Made by a program: the position numbers and the translations under genes. A stretch of 27,453 nucleotides of DNA from a virus. The notes under the pieces are model-generated. The model was given only the letters and a program-made list of their open reading frames with translations, was not told the DNA's origin and did not search any database. The stretch is from IMG/VR virus record IMGVR_UViG_3300008110_001169, positions 1,812 to 29,264 of that record; one strand, 5' to 3'. This document shows, in pieces, positions 9,204 to 16,834 of this stretch (its first letter is position 1; the number at the start of each line of letters is the position of its first letter).

Positions 9204-9395
9204 ATGATTATTTGCAAGAAATGCAAAGGTCGTATGTTTGTTGATAGACAATATACAACTAGTGAGCATTTAGAAACTTTTTGTGTGCTATGTGGCTCAC
9301 GTACTTTTTTTCACCCGCCTTCAGAAAGTGAGCAAGGTCGATGGATACTGCAAAAGGAAAAATCCAGAGCCAGCAATACAATAACGAGCCTGTAA
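9204..9395 (+). CDS. Small zinc-ribbon protein
   Basis: 63 aa; AAGGTGGG lies just upstream of ATG 9204. Two pairs CKKC (residues 4-7) and CVLC (about 28-31) frame a 20-residue loop, a typical single zinc ribbon. Such small proteins are frequent in phage genomes and are usually thought to bind nucleic acid or a protein partner. It is the first of three zinc-ribbon genes in this window. The 3' end overlaps the next gene by 55 bases. Confidence 0.6.
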   Translation: MIICKKCKGRMFVDRQYTTSEHLETFCVLCGSRTFFHPPSESEQGRWILQKEKSRASNTITSL

Positions 9396-9883
9396 TAAAA
9401 GGAAACCAGAAGGTCTGGTTTTTAAACGGGGATCTCGTAAGGCTGTATCACAGTTCACGTTCTACTGGAATGGTAACTGTTTATAATATTAACAAAGATA
9501 GAATTGAAACATGTCTTCGTTCTGACTTTAGAAAAAATAGACAAAGGGCATACACTATAGCAGAAACTGCAATACTTGTCAATAGGCATCGCAAGTATAT
9601 GCCAAGTTTAATTAAACGAGGAGTCATACCTCCTCCAGTTGGTTCAAGCATTGGTGGAAAAACTGGTTTTCAAATTAGGGCTTATTACTCAGAAGATCAC
9701 GTTAGAGATATCCGTGCTATACTTGCAAGTATACATATTGGGCAACCAAGAAAAGATGGTTTAATAACAAACAATATGACTCCTACTAACCAAGAATTGA
9801 CACGGCGCATGGGAGACGGTATACTTACATATACGAAGACTGAAGATGGAAGATTTATTCCAGTTTGGTCTGAAAGTATTTAA
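9341..9883 (+). CDS. MerR/excisionase-like DNA-binding protein, putative regulator
   Basis: 180 aa, ATG at 9341 within the 3' end of the zinc-ribbon gene. Residues of about 72-125 (AYTIAETAILVNRHRKYMPS, then LIKRGVIPPPVG, then IRAYYSEDHVRDIRAIL) fit a winged helix-turn-helix of the MerR/excisionase type: a helix-turn-helix, a wing ending in Pro-Pro, then a third helix. The N-terminal region of about 60 residues is beta-prone and basic (KVWFLNGDLVRLYHSSRS). It sits between tail genes and replication genes, a logical place for a switch protein, and could act on a nearby promoter. No effector domain is seen. Start choice is uncertain because the overlap is long. Confidence 0.55.
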   Translation: MDTAKGKIQSQQYNNEPVIKGNQKVWFLNGDLVRLYHSSRSTGMVTVYNINKDRIETCLRSDFRKNRQRAYTIAETAILVNRHRKYMPSLIKRGVIPPPVGSSIGGKTGFQIRAYYSEDHVRDIRAILASIHIGQPRKDGLITNNMTPTNQELTRRMGDGILTYTKTEDGRFIPVWSESI

Positions 9884-9904
9884 AACTATGAAATGGGTGG
9901 GGTA

Positions 9905-10114
9905 ATGGAAAACGATTCAACAAAGGTAAACGTAACGCTTGGATACACTCTCAATCTGGGTAACTTCCAGTCACTGAGACTTGATCTGGGTATCGTTGAT
10001 GGTAAGCGTGAGGGTGAAACTACAGACCAGGCATTTGAACGTGTCTATAAGTTTGTAGAAGATAAACTTACAGAGAAGATTAAAGAAGCACAAGAAGAGG
10101 CTGCTGAAGGTTAA
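9905..10114 (+). CDS. Small conserved-looking phage protein of unknown function
   Basis: 69 aa from ATG 9905; an in-frame ATG at 9893 would add four residues, but GGGTGGGG lies between them and better serves 9905. The protein has a beta-hairpin part (VNVTLGYTLNLGNFQSLRLD, then LGIVDGKREGE) and a charged helix at the end (AFERVYKFVEDKLTEKIKEA, then QEEAAEG). The VTLGYTLNLGNFQS pattern recurs in small proteins of phage replication modules as I know them, but no function is assigned. It is next to the helicase genes. Confidence 0.5.
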   Translation: MENDSTKVNVTLGYTLNLGNFQSLRLDLGIVDGKREGETTDQAFERVYKFVEDKLTEKIKEAQEEAAEG

Positions 10115-10116
10115 AC

Positions 10117-10425
10117 ATGGCTGATCGCAAAGACCGAATGGCTTTGCTCAGTAGGTATAGCAAACTGCATACTGCCAAGTATGAGCAAAAGCCATCTCTT
10201 AATCTAAATGTTGAGCAGTGGGCTTCTGATGCTTTAGTAGAGTCATATGGCATTGTTCAATGCTATGAACTACTTGAGTACTACTTCAGTGTTGCACAAG
10301 AACCATCTTGGAATTATTTTGCATACAATGCAGAAAAGATTCTTAATGGAAAGAAAGATTATCTATCAGATTTAGAAGAGCGCAAAGAGCGCAGGGCGTT
10401 AGCGAGGAAGTGGCTTAGTGAATAA
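10117..10425 (+). CDS. Small hypothetical protein preceding the helicase
   Basis: 102 aa, start two bases after the previous stop, with GAAGG as ribosome site. It is charged and mostly helical, with an aromatic stretch (ELLEYYFSVAQEPSWNYFAY, then NAEKILNGKKDYLSDLEERK) and a basic C-terminus. Its stop lies 8 bases inside the DnaB-type helicase gene, so the two are translationally linked. A helicase-loader or accessory role would fit that position, but I recognise no loader motif and have no proof. Confidence 0.45.
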   Translation: MADRKDRMALLSRYSKLHTAKYEQKPSLNLNVEQWASDALVESYGIVQCYELLEYYFSVAQEPSWNYFAYNAEKILNGKKDYLSDLEERKERRALARKWLSE

Positions 10426-11638
10426 TACAGAGGCAAGAGTAATCTCAGCACTATTACAAGACAAGCAGATGCATGTTTTGTTGCAGGCAAATGTTGAGAA
10501 CCTTCTTAGAACGCATACAGATGTTTGGAACTTTATACGCCTATACTTTGACAACAATGGTACTGTTCCACCAGCCTCACTTGTTGTAGAAAAGTTTAGA
10601 GACTTCCAGCCAGTTGATGGTGTTGGTGCTACAAAACATCATCTAGAAGAGTTGCAGACAGAATACCTAAATGACAGCCTCAAGGATATTCTTCGATCTG
10701 CTGCGGGAGAAGTACAAGGCGGCGAGGGTACAAAGGCACTAGATGAACTAATTACTAAGACTTCAGAGTTAAAGAAGAATACATCTGCTATCCGTGATAT
10801 TGATGCTACAGATTTAGATTCAGCAGTAGCGTACTATGAGAATGTTCAAAAGATGAAAGAGACTGGTCAGGTTGGCATTAAAACTAATCTTCCAGGGTTT
10901 GACAACTATCTACCTTCTGGAATTATGCCAGGTCAACTAGGAGTATTCTTAGCCTATCCTGGTATTGGTAAGTCGTGGATGGCTTTATACTTTGCTGTTC
11001 AGGCATGGAAGCAGGGCAAGTCTCCTTTGATTATTAGCCTTGAAATGTCTGAGACAGAAGTTCGTAACCGAATCTTTGCAATTATGGGCGAGGGCTTGTG
11101 GTCACATCGTAAACTATCTAATGGTGAGATAGAGATTGATATGCTTAAGAAGTGGCACGAGAACAAGGTTGCAGGTAGACCAGAATTCCATATCATTTCT
11201 AATGACTCTGGTGGAGAAGTAACTCCTTCAGTAATTCGTGGAAAGATTGATCAGTACAAGCCAGACTTTGTTGTTGTAGACTATCTGCAGTTAATGAGTC
11301 CAAACCAAAAGGCTGATTCTGAGACGGTACGAATGAAGAACCTCTCAAGAGAACTTAAACTAATGTCCATTGGTGAAGAAGTACCTATTATCGCTATTTC
11401 ATCTGCAACACCAGATGATGTAAAGGATCTTAGCAGTGCTCCTACTCTTGGTCAAACTGCATGGTCAAGACAGATTGCTTATGATGCTGACTGGGTTATG
11501 GCTTTAGGTCGTGCAACAAATAGTGATATTATTGAGTGCGTTTTTAGAAAGAATCGTAATGGATTCATGGGTGACTTTTTAGTGCAGGTAGACTTTGATA
11601 AGGGATACTATCGCTATAAAGATTATGAAGACAAGTAG
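10418..11638 (+). CDS. dnaB-like: DnaB-type replicative helicase
   Basis: 406 aa, starting at GTG 10418 with GAGGAAG about 8 bases upstream. The replicative helicase unwinds the fork 5'->3' as a hexameric ring. Walker A is AYPGIGKS (residues 179-186). Walker B is FVVVDYLQLMSP with Asp288. SLEMSETEVRNR corresponds to motif H1a in the DnaB family, and the N-terminal part is about 150 residues of helices. It is a little shorter than bacterial DnaB (about 450-470), as often in phages. It overlaps the small gene upstream, and the primase and SSB follow, making a replisome operon. Confidence 0.93.
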   Translation: MNNTEARVISALLQDKQMHVLLQANVENLLRTHTDVWNFIRLYFDNNGTVPPASLVVEKFRDFQPVDGVGATKHHLEELQTEYLNDSLKDILRSAAGEVQGGEGTKALDELITKTSELKKNTSAIRDIDATDLDSAVAYYENVQKMKETGQVGIKTNLPGFDNYLPSGIMPGQLGVFLAYPGIGKSWMALYFAVQAWKQGKSPLIISLEMSETEVRNRIFAIMGEGLWSHRKLSNGEIEIDMLKKWHENKVAGRPEFHIISNDSGGEVTPSVIRGKIDQYKPDFVVVDYLQLMSPNQKADSETVRMKNLSRELKLMSIGEEVPIIAISSATPDDVKDLSSAPTLGQTAWSRQIAYDADWVMALGRATNSDIIECVFRKNRNGFMGDFLVQVDFDKGYYRYKDYEDK

Positions 11639-11644
11639 TATAAT
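11639..11644 (+). promoter_or_regulatory. Putative -10 element directly after the helicase gene
   Basis: TATAAT starts right at the helicase stop codon (TAG 11636-11638). Its end is 5 bases before the GTG at 11650. No good -35 is visible at 15-18 bases upstream and there is no extended TG. The expected start site lies at about 11650-11651, so a GTG-first leaderless mRNA is the simple reading. It could instead be a chance match in AT-rich DNA. Confidence 0.4.
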
Positions 11645-11649
11645 AGAAT

Positions 11650-11970
11650 GTGTATCATCATAAGCCAATTAAAAACTTTGGCATAAGTGGAAACATTTAT
11701 GATGAAGCCCATATGCCTAGACTTAAGAATGAGTATATATGGCTTGTGGTAGCGCAGATGCGAGAAAAAGGATATGTGCCAAGATTTGACATAGATCCCG
11801 ATTTTACGGTACAATATAATGAGAAGAAGCAAATATTTGAGTTTGAACTAACAGTGTACGGAATATATGTAGGAAAAAGGAAAAGTGAATGGATAGCAGG
11901 AATAGACGAACACAAGGCGATATCTATACAGAAGAGCAAATCAGAAGAGTACTCAACGGAATCGGCGTAG
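11650..11970 (+). CDS. Small hypothetical protein, possibly leaderless
   Basis: 106 aa from GTG 11650. No purine-rich ribosome site is present before it; a TATAAT lies at 11639-11644, so it may be the first codon of a leaderless message. The next in-frame start is ATG 11713. The protein is polar with repeated aromatic residues (MREKGYVPRFDIDPDFTVQY, then FEFELTVYGIYVGKRKSEWI) in an alpha/beta pattern. It overlaps the primase by 82 bases. Function is unknown, though its site between helicase and primase suggests a replication accessory. Confidence 0.5.
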   Translation: MYHHKPIKNFGISGNIYDEAHMPRLKNEYIWLVVAQMREKGYVPRFDIDPDFTVQYNEKKQIFEFELTVYGIYVGKRKSEWIAGIDEHKAISIQKSKSEEYSTESA

Positions 11971-12833
11971 ATGTAGAAGCAGAGTTTGGTAATGAATTAA
12001 TCGTCTACTGTCCTTATCACAATAATACAAGAACACCAGCAGGAGAAATATCTAAAGAGTTTGGTAGATTCTTTTGCTTTGGATGCCAAGTTACAAAAGG
12101 TTTAGATGAGTTTGTTATGACTATATCTGGACGAACATACTTTGAAGCAATTAGATATATCAAGAGTAAAGGTCAAGAAACTGATCTTACATCCGTAATC
12201 AATAAAACACTTTACAGTCCACCAGATTTTGTTCCTTATGATGAGTTGCTTATTAAAAGACTTCATAATCAAGCCATGGAATCTCCAAGAGCAGTTAGAT
12301 ATTATGAAGGTCGTAAAATAACTAAAGAGTCTATGATTAAGTTTAGTTTGGGCTATTCAGAAAATCAGGATTCAGTAATTGTTCCAATGCATAATCATGA
12401 AGGAATGTGTTTAGGTTTTGTTGCTAGAACAGTTGAGGGTAAAGAGTTTAAGAATACTCCAGGACTACCTAAGAGTAAGATCCTGTTTAACCTAAATAGA
12501 ATCAAGGCCTCTAATACAGTCTATGTTGTAGAGTCATCCTTTGATGCTATCCGTTTAGACCAAGTAGGTTTCCCAGCAGTTGCTACTCTGGGTGCTAATG
12601 TGTCTGTATCTCAAATCAGACTATTAGAAAAGTACTTCAATAATGTTGTGCTTATTGCAGATAATGATGAAGCAGGAGTTATCATGGCAGAAAAGTTAAT
12701 TGAAAAACTTGGATCAATGGTTACTGTTGTTAATCTAGATAAAAAATACAAAGACATAGGTGATATGGATGATCAGTCAATTAAAGAACTTGAGTTCTCG
12801 TTTGACAATTCAATCACTGCTATGCTAAAATAA
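11889..12833 (+). CDS. dnaG-like: DnaG-type DNA primase
   Basis: 314 aa, starting at ATG 11889 with GGAAAAG a few bases upstream. It makes RNA primers for the phage polymerase. The zinc-binding CHC2-type motif is C41-x2-H44 and C63-x2-C66. The TOPRIM catalytic part contains E215 in VVESSFDAI and D258-N-D260 in LIADNDEAG, the acidic metal site. With about 314 residues it lacks the C-terminal helicase-binding region of bacterial DnaG (about 580-600), so it is a short phage primase. It works with the DnaB-like helicase upstream and the SSB downstream. The first 27 codons overlap the preceding gene. Confidence 0.92.
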   Translation: MDSRNRRTQGDIYTEEQIRRVLNGIGVDVEAEFGNELIVYCPYHNNTRTPAGEISKEFGRFFCFGCQVTKGLDEFVMTISGRTYFEAIRYIKSKGQETDLTSVINKTLYSPPDFVPYDELLIKRLHNQAMESPRAVRYYEGRKITKESMIKFSLGYSENQDSVIVPMHNHEGMCLGFVARTVEGKEFKNTPGLPKSKILFNLNRIKASNTVYVVESSFDAIRLDQVGFPAVATLGANVSVSQIRLLEKYFNNVVLIADNDEAGVIMAEKLIEKLGSMVTVVNLDKKYKDIGDMDDQSIKELEFSFDNSITAMLK

Positions 12834-12839
12834 AAGATA

Positions 12840-12855
12840 ACAAACAAAGGAGAAT
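12840..12855 (+). promoter_or_regulatory. Strong leader and ribosome site of the SSB gene
   Basis: ACAAACAAAGGAGAAT ends 2 bases before ATG 12858. The AAAGGAGAA core is a near-perfect Shine-Dalgarno. Almost the same leader (ACAAACAAGGAGAAAG) precedes the gene at 23151. Confidence 0.7.
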
Positions 12856-12857
12856 AT

Positions 12858-13514
12858 ATGAGCGTAGTAAAGGGACTCAAAAACATTAATGCCCTGCTCG
12901 ACAAGCCAAAGTATGACGAAAATTCACCAAAGGTGAAGTGGCTAAAACTTGCTGACGGACAGTCAGTAAAGATTCGTTTCATTGAAGAACTAGATGAAGA
13001 CTCTGCAAATTATAATGCAGAACGTGGTCTTGCTCTAGTTGTTAAAGAACACACAAATCCAAAGGACTATAAGCGTAAGGCTGTAGACACAATGGAATCA
13101 GAAGGCCGTGACTGGGCTGAAGAGATGCATCGCAAGGATCCAAAGGCTGGCTGGAGAGGCCGTCTTCGTTTCTATTGCAATGTACTTGTAGATGATGGAA
13201 TTGAAGCACCTTATGTGGCTATTTGGTCAATGGGTGTTAGCAAGCAGTCTGCATTTAATACAATTCGTGAGTATGCTCTTGAAACAGGAAGCATCTCAAA
13301 CGTACTATGGAAAGTAAAGCGTAATGGTCAGGGAACTGAAACCTCTTACACAATTATTCCAGGCGCTCCAGACAAGGAGCCATTTGATTGGGCTGAAGTA
13401 AAGCCTTATCCTCTTGAGTTGGCATTAAGAAACATTCCTTATGCTGAACAAGAAGCATTCTATTTGGGCTTTGACGGTCCATCTACTTCTTCTGCTACCA
13501 ACATCGACTGGTAG
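12858..13514 (+). CDS. Single-stranded DNA-binding protein of the phage type
   Basis: 218 aa, with a strong ribosome site at 12847-12854. It coats ssDNA at the fork and in recombination. The core VKWLKLADGQSVKIRFIEEL is followed by a beta-rich, aromatic block (LRFYCNVLVDDGIEAPYVAI, then WSMGVSKQSAFNTI), a pattern of phage OB-fold SSBs unlike bacterial SSB. The tail is short and ends in NIDW; the aromatic end may contact replisome partners, as C-terminal tips of SSBs do. Lysine is mostly AAG (15 AAG, 4 AAA by my count), which suggests high expression. It lies between primase and polymerase. Confidence 0.8.
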   Translation: MSVVKGLKNINALLDKPKYDENSPKVKWLKLADGQSVKIRFIEELDEDSANYNAERGLALVVKEHTNPKDYKRKAVDTMESEGRDWAEEMHRKDPKAGWRGRLRFYCNVLVDDGIEAPYVAIWSMGVSKQSAFNTIREYALETGSISNVLWKVKRNGQGTETSYTIIPGAPDKEPFDWAEVKPYPLELALRNIPYAEQEAFYLGFDGPSTSSATNIDW

Positions 13515-13517
13515 TAG

Positions 13518-16500
13518 ATGAATTACGTAGGCTTACACGTACACACACACTATTCATTATTTGATGGTGTTGCTACTCCAGAAGAATATATTGACCGAGC
13601 AGTTGAACTTGGTATGTCAGCATTGGCTATCACAGATCACGGAACTTTATCTGGGCATCGGGAACTGTACCGCATTGCAAAAGCAAAAGGTGTAAAGCCT
13701 ATTCTTGGCGTAGAAGGATATTTTTGTGCTGATAGATTTGATAAGAGGGCAAAGGCAGAACGCACTGAGCCAACTGATATGGTCTATAACCACATTATCC
13801 TTCTCGCTAAGAACCAACTTGGTTTAGAAAATCTAAACAAGATAAATGAGATCGCTTGGACTGAAGGATATTTCAGTAAGCCACGCTTTGACTTTGAGGT
13901 TCTTGAGAAGTATAGCGAAGGCATTATTGTTTTATCTGGATGTTTAAGCGGTATCATTGCAAAGGCATTAGAGCATGGAGAGTATGCTCAAGCCAAGAAG
14001 CATATTGAATGGTTTAAGAGAGTATTCAAGGATGACTTTTATATGGAACTTATGCCTCATAATGGTGCAGAAGTAAACAAACAACTTGCTGATCTTGCTG
14101 ATGAATTTAAAGTTCAAACAGTTGTAACTCCAGACTGCCATCATGTTGACTCTTCACAAAAAGAAATTCAAGAGTTTAAACTTCTTATGAACTCACATGC
14201 TAAGGTTCAAAAGGGTGTTACATATGATAAGGCTGCTAAGCATGATGATATGATGAAGCGCCTTGACTACCTATATGGCGAAGATCGACAAATGTCATTT
14301 AACAAGTTTGATATTCATCTATTGTCTTATGATGAGATGAAAGTTGCCATGGAATCGCAGGGTATAGTAAGAGAAGATATGTATATCAACTCTATAGCCA
14401 TTGCAGATAAGATTGAAGATTATGACATTAAAGACGGACTAAACCTACTACCAGTACAGTATAAGAACCCAGATAAAGAACTTAAGTCTTTAGCGCTTGA
14501 AGGTTTGAAGGCTCGTGGTTTGGACACTAGTCAAGAATACCTTGACCGTCTGGATGAAGAACTAGAAATCATTAAGGCAAAGAACTTTGGACCTTACTTC
14601 CTTGTTGTGCAGAGTATGATTGCATGGGCAAAGAAAGAGGGCATCATGGTTGGTCCTGGACGTGGATCTGCTGCTGGGTCATTGCTTTGCTACTCACTTG
14701 GAATTACAGACATTGATCCACTTAAGTATGGACTACTGTTCTTCCGATTTATTAATCCAGACCGTAATGACTTTCCTGATATCGATACAGATATTCAGGA
14801 CTCACGTCGTGAAGAAGTAAAAGATTATCTTGTTAGACAGTACAGACACGTTGCATCTATTGCTACATTCTTGCAGTTTAAAGATAAGGGTGTTGTACGA
14901 GATGTTGCACGAGTATTAGATATTCCACTAACAGATGTTAACAAGGTTCTTAAACTTGTTGATACTTGGGATGAGTATTGTTCTTCACGAACAACTGCTT
15001 GGTTTAGAGAAAAGTATCCAGAAGTAGAAATATACGGAGACAAACTTCGTGGCCGTATTCGTGGAACAGGTATCCACGCTGCTGGTGTTGTTACATCTAA
15101 GGAACCTATCTTTAGACACGCACCAATGGAAACACGCTCTGCTACAGGTAGTTCAGATAGAATTCCTGTTGTTGGTGTAGATATGGAAGAGGCTGAAAGA
15201 ATTGGCCTAATTAAGATTGATGCACTTGGTCTAAAGACTCTTAGTGTAATCAAAGATACAGTTGACATGATTAAGAAAAATCACTTTAAAGATATTAATC
15301 TTTTAGAGATTGATCTTGATGATGCTAATGTATATGAAATGCTTTCCAGTGGATACACAAAGGGTGTATTCCAGTGCGAAGCAACACCATACACAAATCT
15401 TTTGATTAAGATGGGTGTAAAAAATCTTGACGAACTTGCAGCATCAAATGCTCTTGTGCGTCCAGGCGCTATGAATACTATTGGTAAAGATTATATTGCT
15501 CGTAAACACGGTAAGCAAAATGTATCTTATACCCATCAAATTATGAAAGAATTTACAGGAGACACTTATGGTTGCGTTCTTTACCAGGAACAAGTTATGC
15601 AGACATGCGTACACCTTGGCGGTATGTCCATGTCGGAAGCAGATAAAGTTAGAAAGATCATTGGAAAGAAAAAAGATGCTAAAGAGTTTGATGAGTTCAA
15701 AGATCGTTTCGTTTCTGGTGCTTCTAAGTTTATCTCCCCTAATAATGCTTTGGATCTTTGGCATGATTTTGAAGCACATGCTGGGTATTCGTTCAACAAA
15801 TCACATGCCGTTGCTTACAGTACTGTCTCGTATTGGACGGCGTGGTTAAAGTATCACTATCCTCTTGAGTTTATGTTTGCACTACTCAAGAATGAAAAAG
15901 ATAAAGATGGTAGAACTGAGTATCTAATTGAGGCAAAGCGTATGGGTATCCCAGTTAAATTGCCACATATTAATGACTCAGATGCTGATTTTAAGATTGA
16001 AGGCAAGGGAATACGATTTGGTTTAACTGGAATTAAATACATATCAGATAATATTGCTGAGAAGTATATTGCTGCTAGACCGTTTAAGTCCTATAAAGAA
16101 CTTGAAGAGTTTACCTTTACAAAGGGCAATGGAGTAAATAGTCGTGCACTTCAAGCACTTAGAGTAATTGGTGCAGCCAACTTCTCTGATAACCCACGTA
16201 ATGAACAAGAGATTAAAGAAAACCTGTACGATTATCTAAACCTTCCAGAGTTTAATATTACAGTTCCTTCTCACTATCATGCTTTTATTCAAGAGGTTTG
16301 TGACTTTGAAGAAAAAGGTTCATTCATACTAATGGGTATGGTTAAATCTATCAAACGTGGTACTGGATGGTCAAGAGTAGAGGTTCTTGATAAGACTGGA
16401 TCTATTGGTATCTTTGATGAAGAGCAAACAACTATTGAGCCAGGCAAGACTTACCTTTTGCTTGCAACAGATAATAGAATTGTTTCGGCAATCCCTATTG

Positions 16501-16616
16501 AAGAGATTAAAACATCTCCACACGCATTGGTAAAGTTCTTAAACTATAGACAGTTACCATTTACAGAAGAAGAAATGTTTGTTGTATCGATATCTTTATT
16601 GCAAAGCAGTGCATGA
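13518..16616 (+). CDS. dnaE-like: DNA polymerase III alpha subunit (DnaE type) with PHP domain
   Basis: 1032 aa, ATG 13518 three bases after the SSB stop. It is the replicative C-family polymerase of the phage. Residues 1-210 form the PHP domain with all nine expected metal ligands: H7, H9, D16, H41, E66, H92, C142, D206, H208. The palm has GPGRGSAAG and PDIDTDI (D421, D423, D425), and D568 in LIKIDALGLKTL; these correspond to the catalytic aspartates of E. coli alpha. The C-terminal 110 residues include an OB-like part (SFILMGMVKSIKRGTGWSRV). It is shorter than bacterial DnaE (about 1160) but looks complete. It stops inside the MazG-like gene (ATGA). Confidence 0.95.
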   Translation: MNYVGLHVHTHYSLFDGVATPEEYIDRAVELGMSALAITDHGTLSGHRELYRIAKAKGVKPILGVEGYFCADRFDKRAKAERTEPTDMVYNHIILLAKNQLGLENLNKINEIAWTEGYFSKPRFDFEVLEKYSEGIIVLSGCLSGIIAKALEHGEYAQAKKHIEWFKRVFKDDFYMELMPHNGAEVNKQLADLADEFKVQTVVTPDCHHVDSSQKEIQEFKLLMNSHAKVQKGVTYDKAAKHDDMMKRLDYLYGEDRQMSFNKFDIHLLSYDEMKVAMESQGIVREDMYINSIAIADKIEDYDIKDGLNLLPVQYKNPDKELKSLALEGLKARGLDTSQEYLDRLDEELEIIKAKNFGPYFLVVQSMIAWAKKEGIMVGPGRGSAAGSLLCYSLGITDIDPLKYGLLFFRFINPDRNDFPDIDTDIQDSRREEVKDYLVRQYRHVASIATFLQFKDKGVVRDVARVLDIPLTDVNKVLKLVDTWDEYCSSRTTAWFREKYPEVEIYGDKLRGRIRGTGIHAAGVVTSKEPIFRHAPMETRSATGSSDRIPVVGVDMEEAERIGLIKIDALGLKTLSVIKDTVDMIKKNHFKDINLLEIDLDDANVYEMLSSGYTKGVFQCEATPYTNLLIKMGVKNLDELAASNALVRPGAMNTIGKDYIARKHGKQNVSYTHQIMKEFTGDTYGCVLYQEQVMQTCVHLGGMSMSEADKVRKIIGKKKDAKEFDEFKDRFVSGASKFISPNNALDLWHDFEAHAGYSFNKSHAVAYSTVSYWTAWLKYHYPLEFMFALLKNEKDKDGRTEYLIEAKRMGIPVKLPHINDSDADFKIEGKGIRFGLTGIKYISDNIAEKYIAARPFKSYKELEEFTFTKGNGVNSRALQALRVIGAANFSDNPRNEQEIKENLYDYLNLPEFNITVPSHYHAFIQEVCDFEEKGSFILMGMVKSIKRGTGWSRVEVLDKTGSIGIFDEEQTTIEPGKTYLLLATDNRIVSAIPIEEIKTSPHALVKFLNYRQLPFTEEEMFVVSISLLQSSA

Positions 16617-16834
16617 TGATTGTCTCAGAAGTAACTGAGGTAATGGAGGCTGTTCGTAAAGATAAGGGTGAAGAAGAAATCACCAAAGAGTTTGCAGATA
16701 TTATTATTCGAACACTAGATCTATACACAGGAATGGTAGAGGCTGGATATACACGATTGTCTCTTGATGCTATGCTTGCAGAAAAGGTTGATTTCAATAA
16801 GACCCGTCCAGAAAAGCACGGGGTACGATTCTAA
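16613..16834 (+). CDS. MazG-like nucleotide pyrophosphohydrolase, probably N-terminally short
   Basis: 73 aa. The MazG pattern is clear: SEVTEVMEA (acidic residues that bind Mg2+) followed by KEFADIIIRTLDL and a C-terminal KHGVRF. MazG-type enzymes hydrolyse (d)NTPs and some alarmones. Usual length is about 95-120 residues, so the first helix is largely missing when translation starts at ATG 16613 or 16616. The frame stays open upstream to a TAG at 16547 and the extra residues look like a suitable helix (IDIFIAKQCMM). No ATG, GTG or TTG lies there in frame; this is discussed as a finding. It joins polymerase and RecA genes in an overlapping operon. Confidence 0.75.
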   Translation: MMIVSEVTEVMEAVRKDKGEEEITKEFADIIIRTLDLYTGMVEAGYTRLSLDAMLAEKVDFNKTRPEKHGVRF

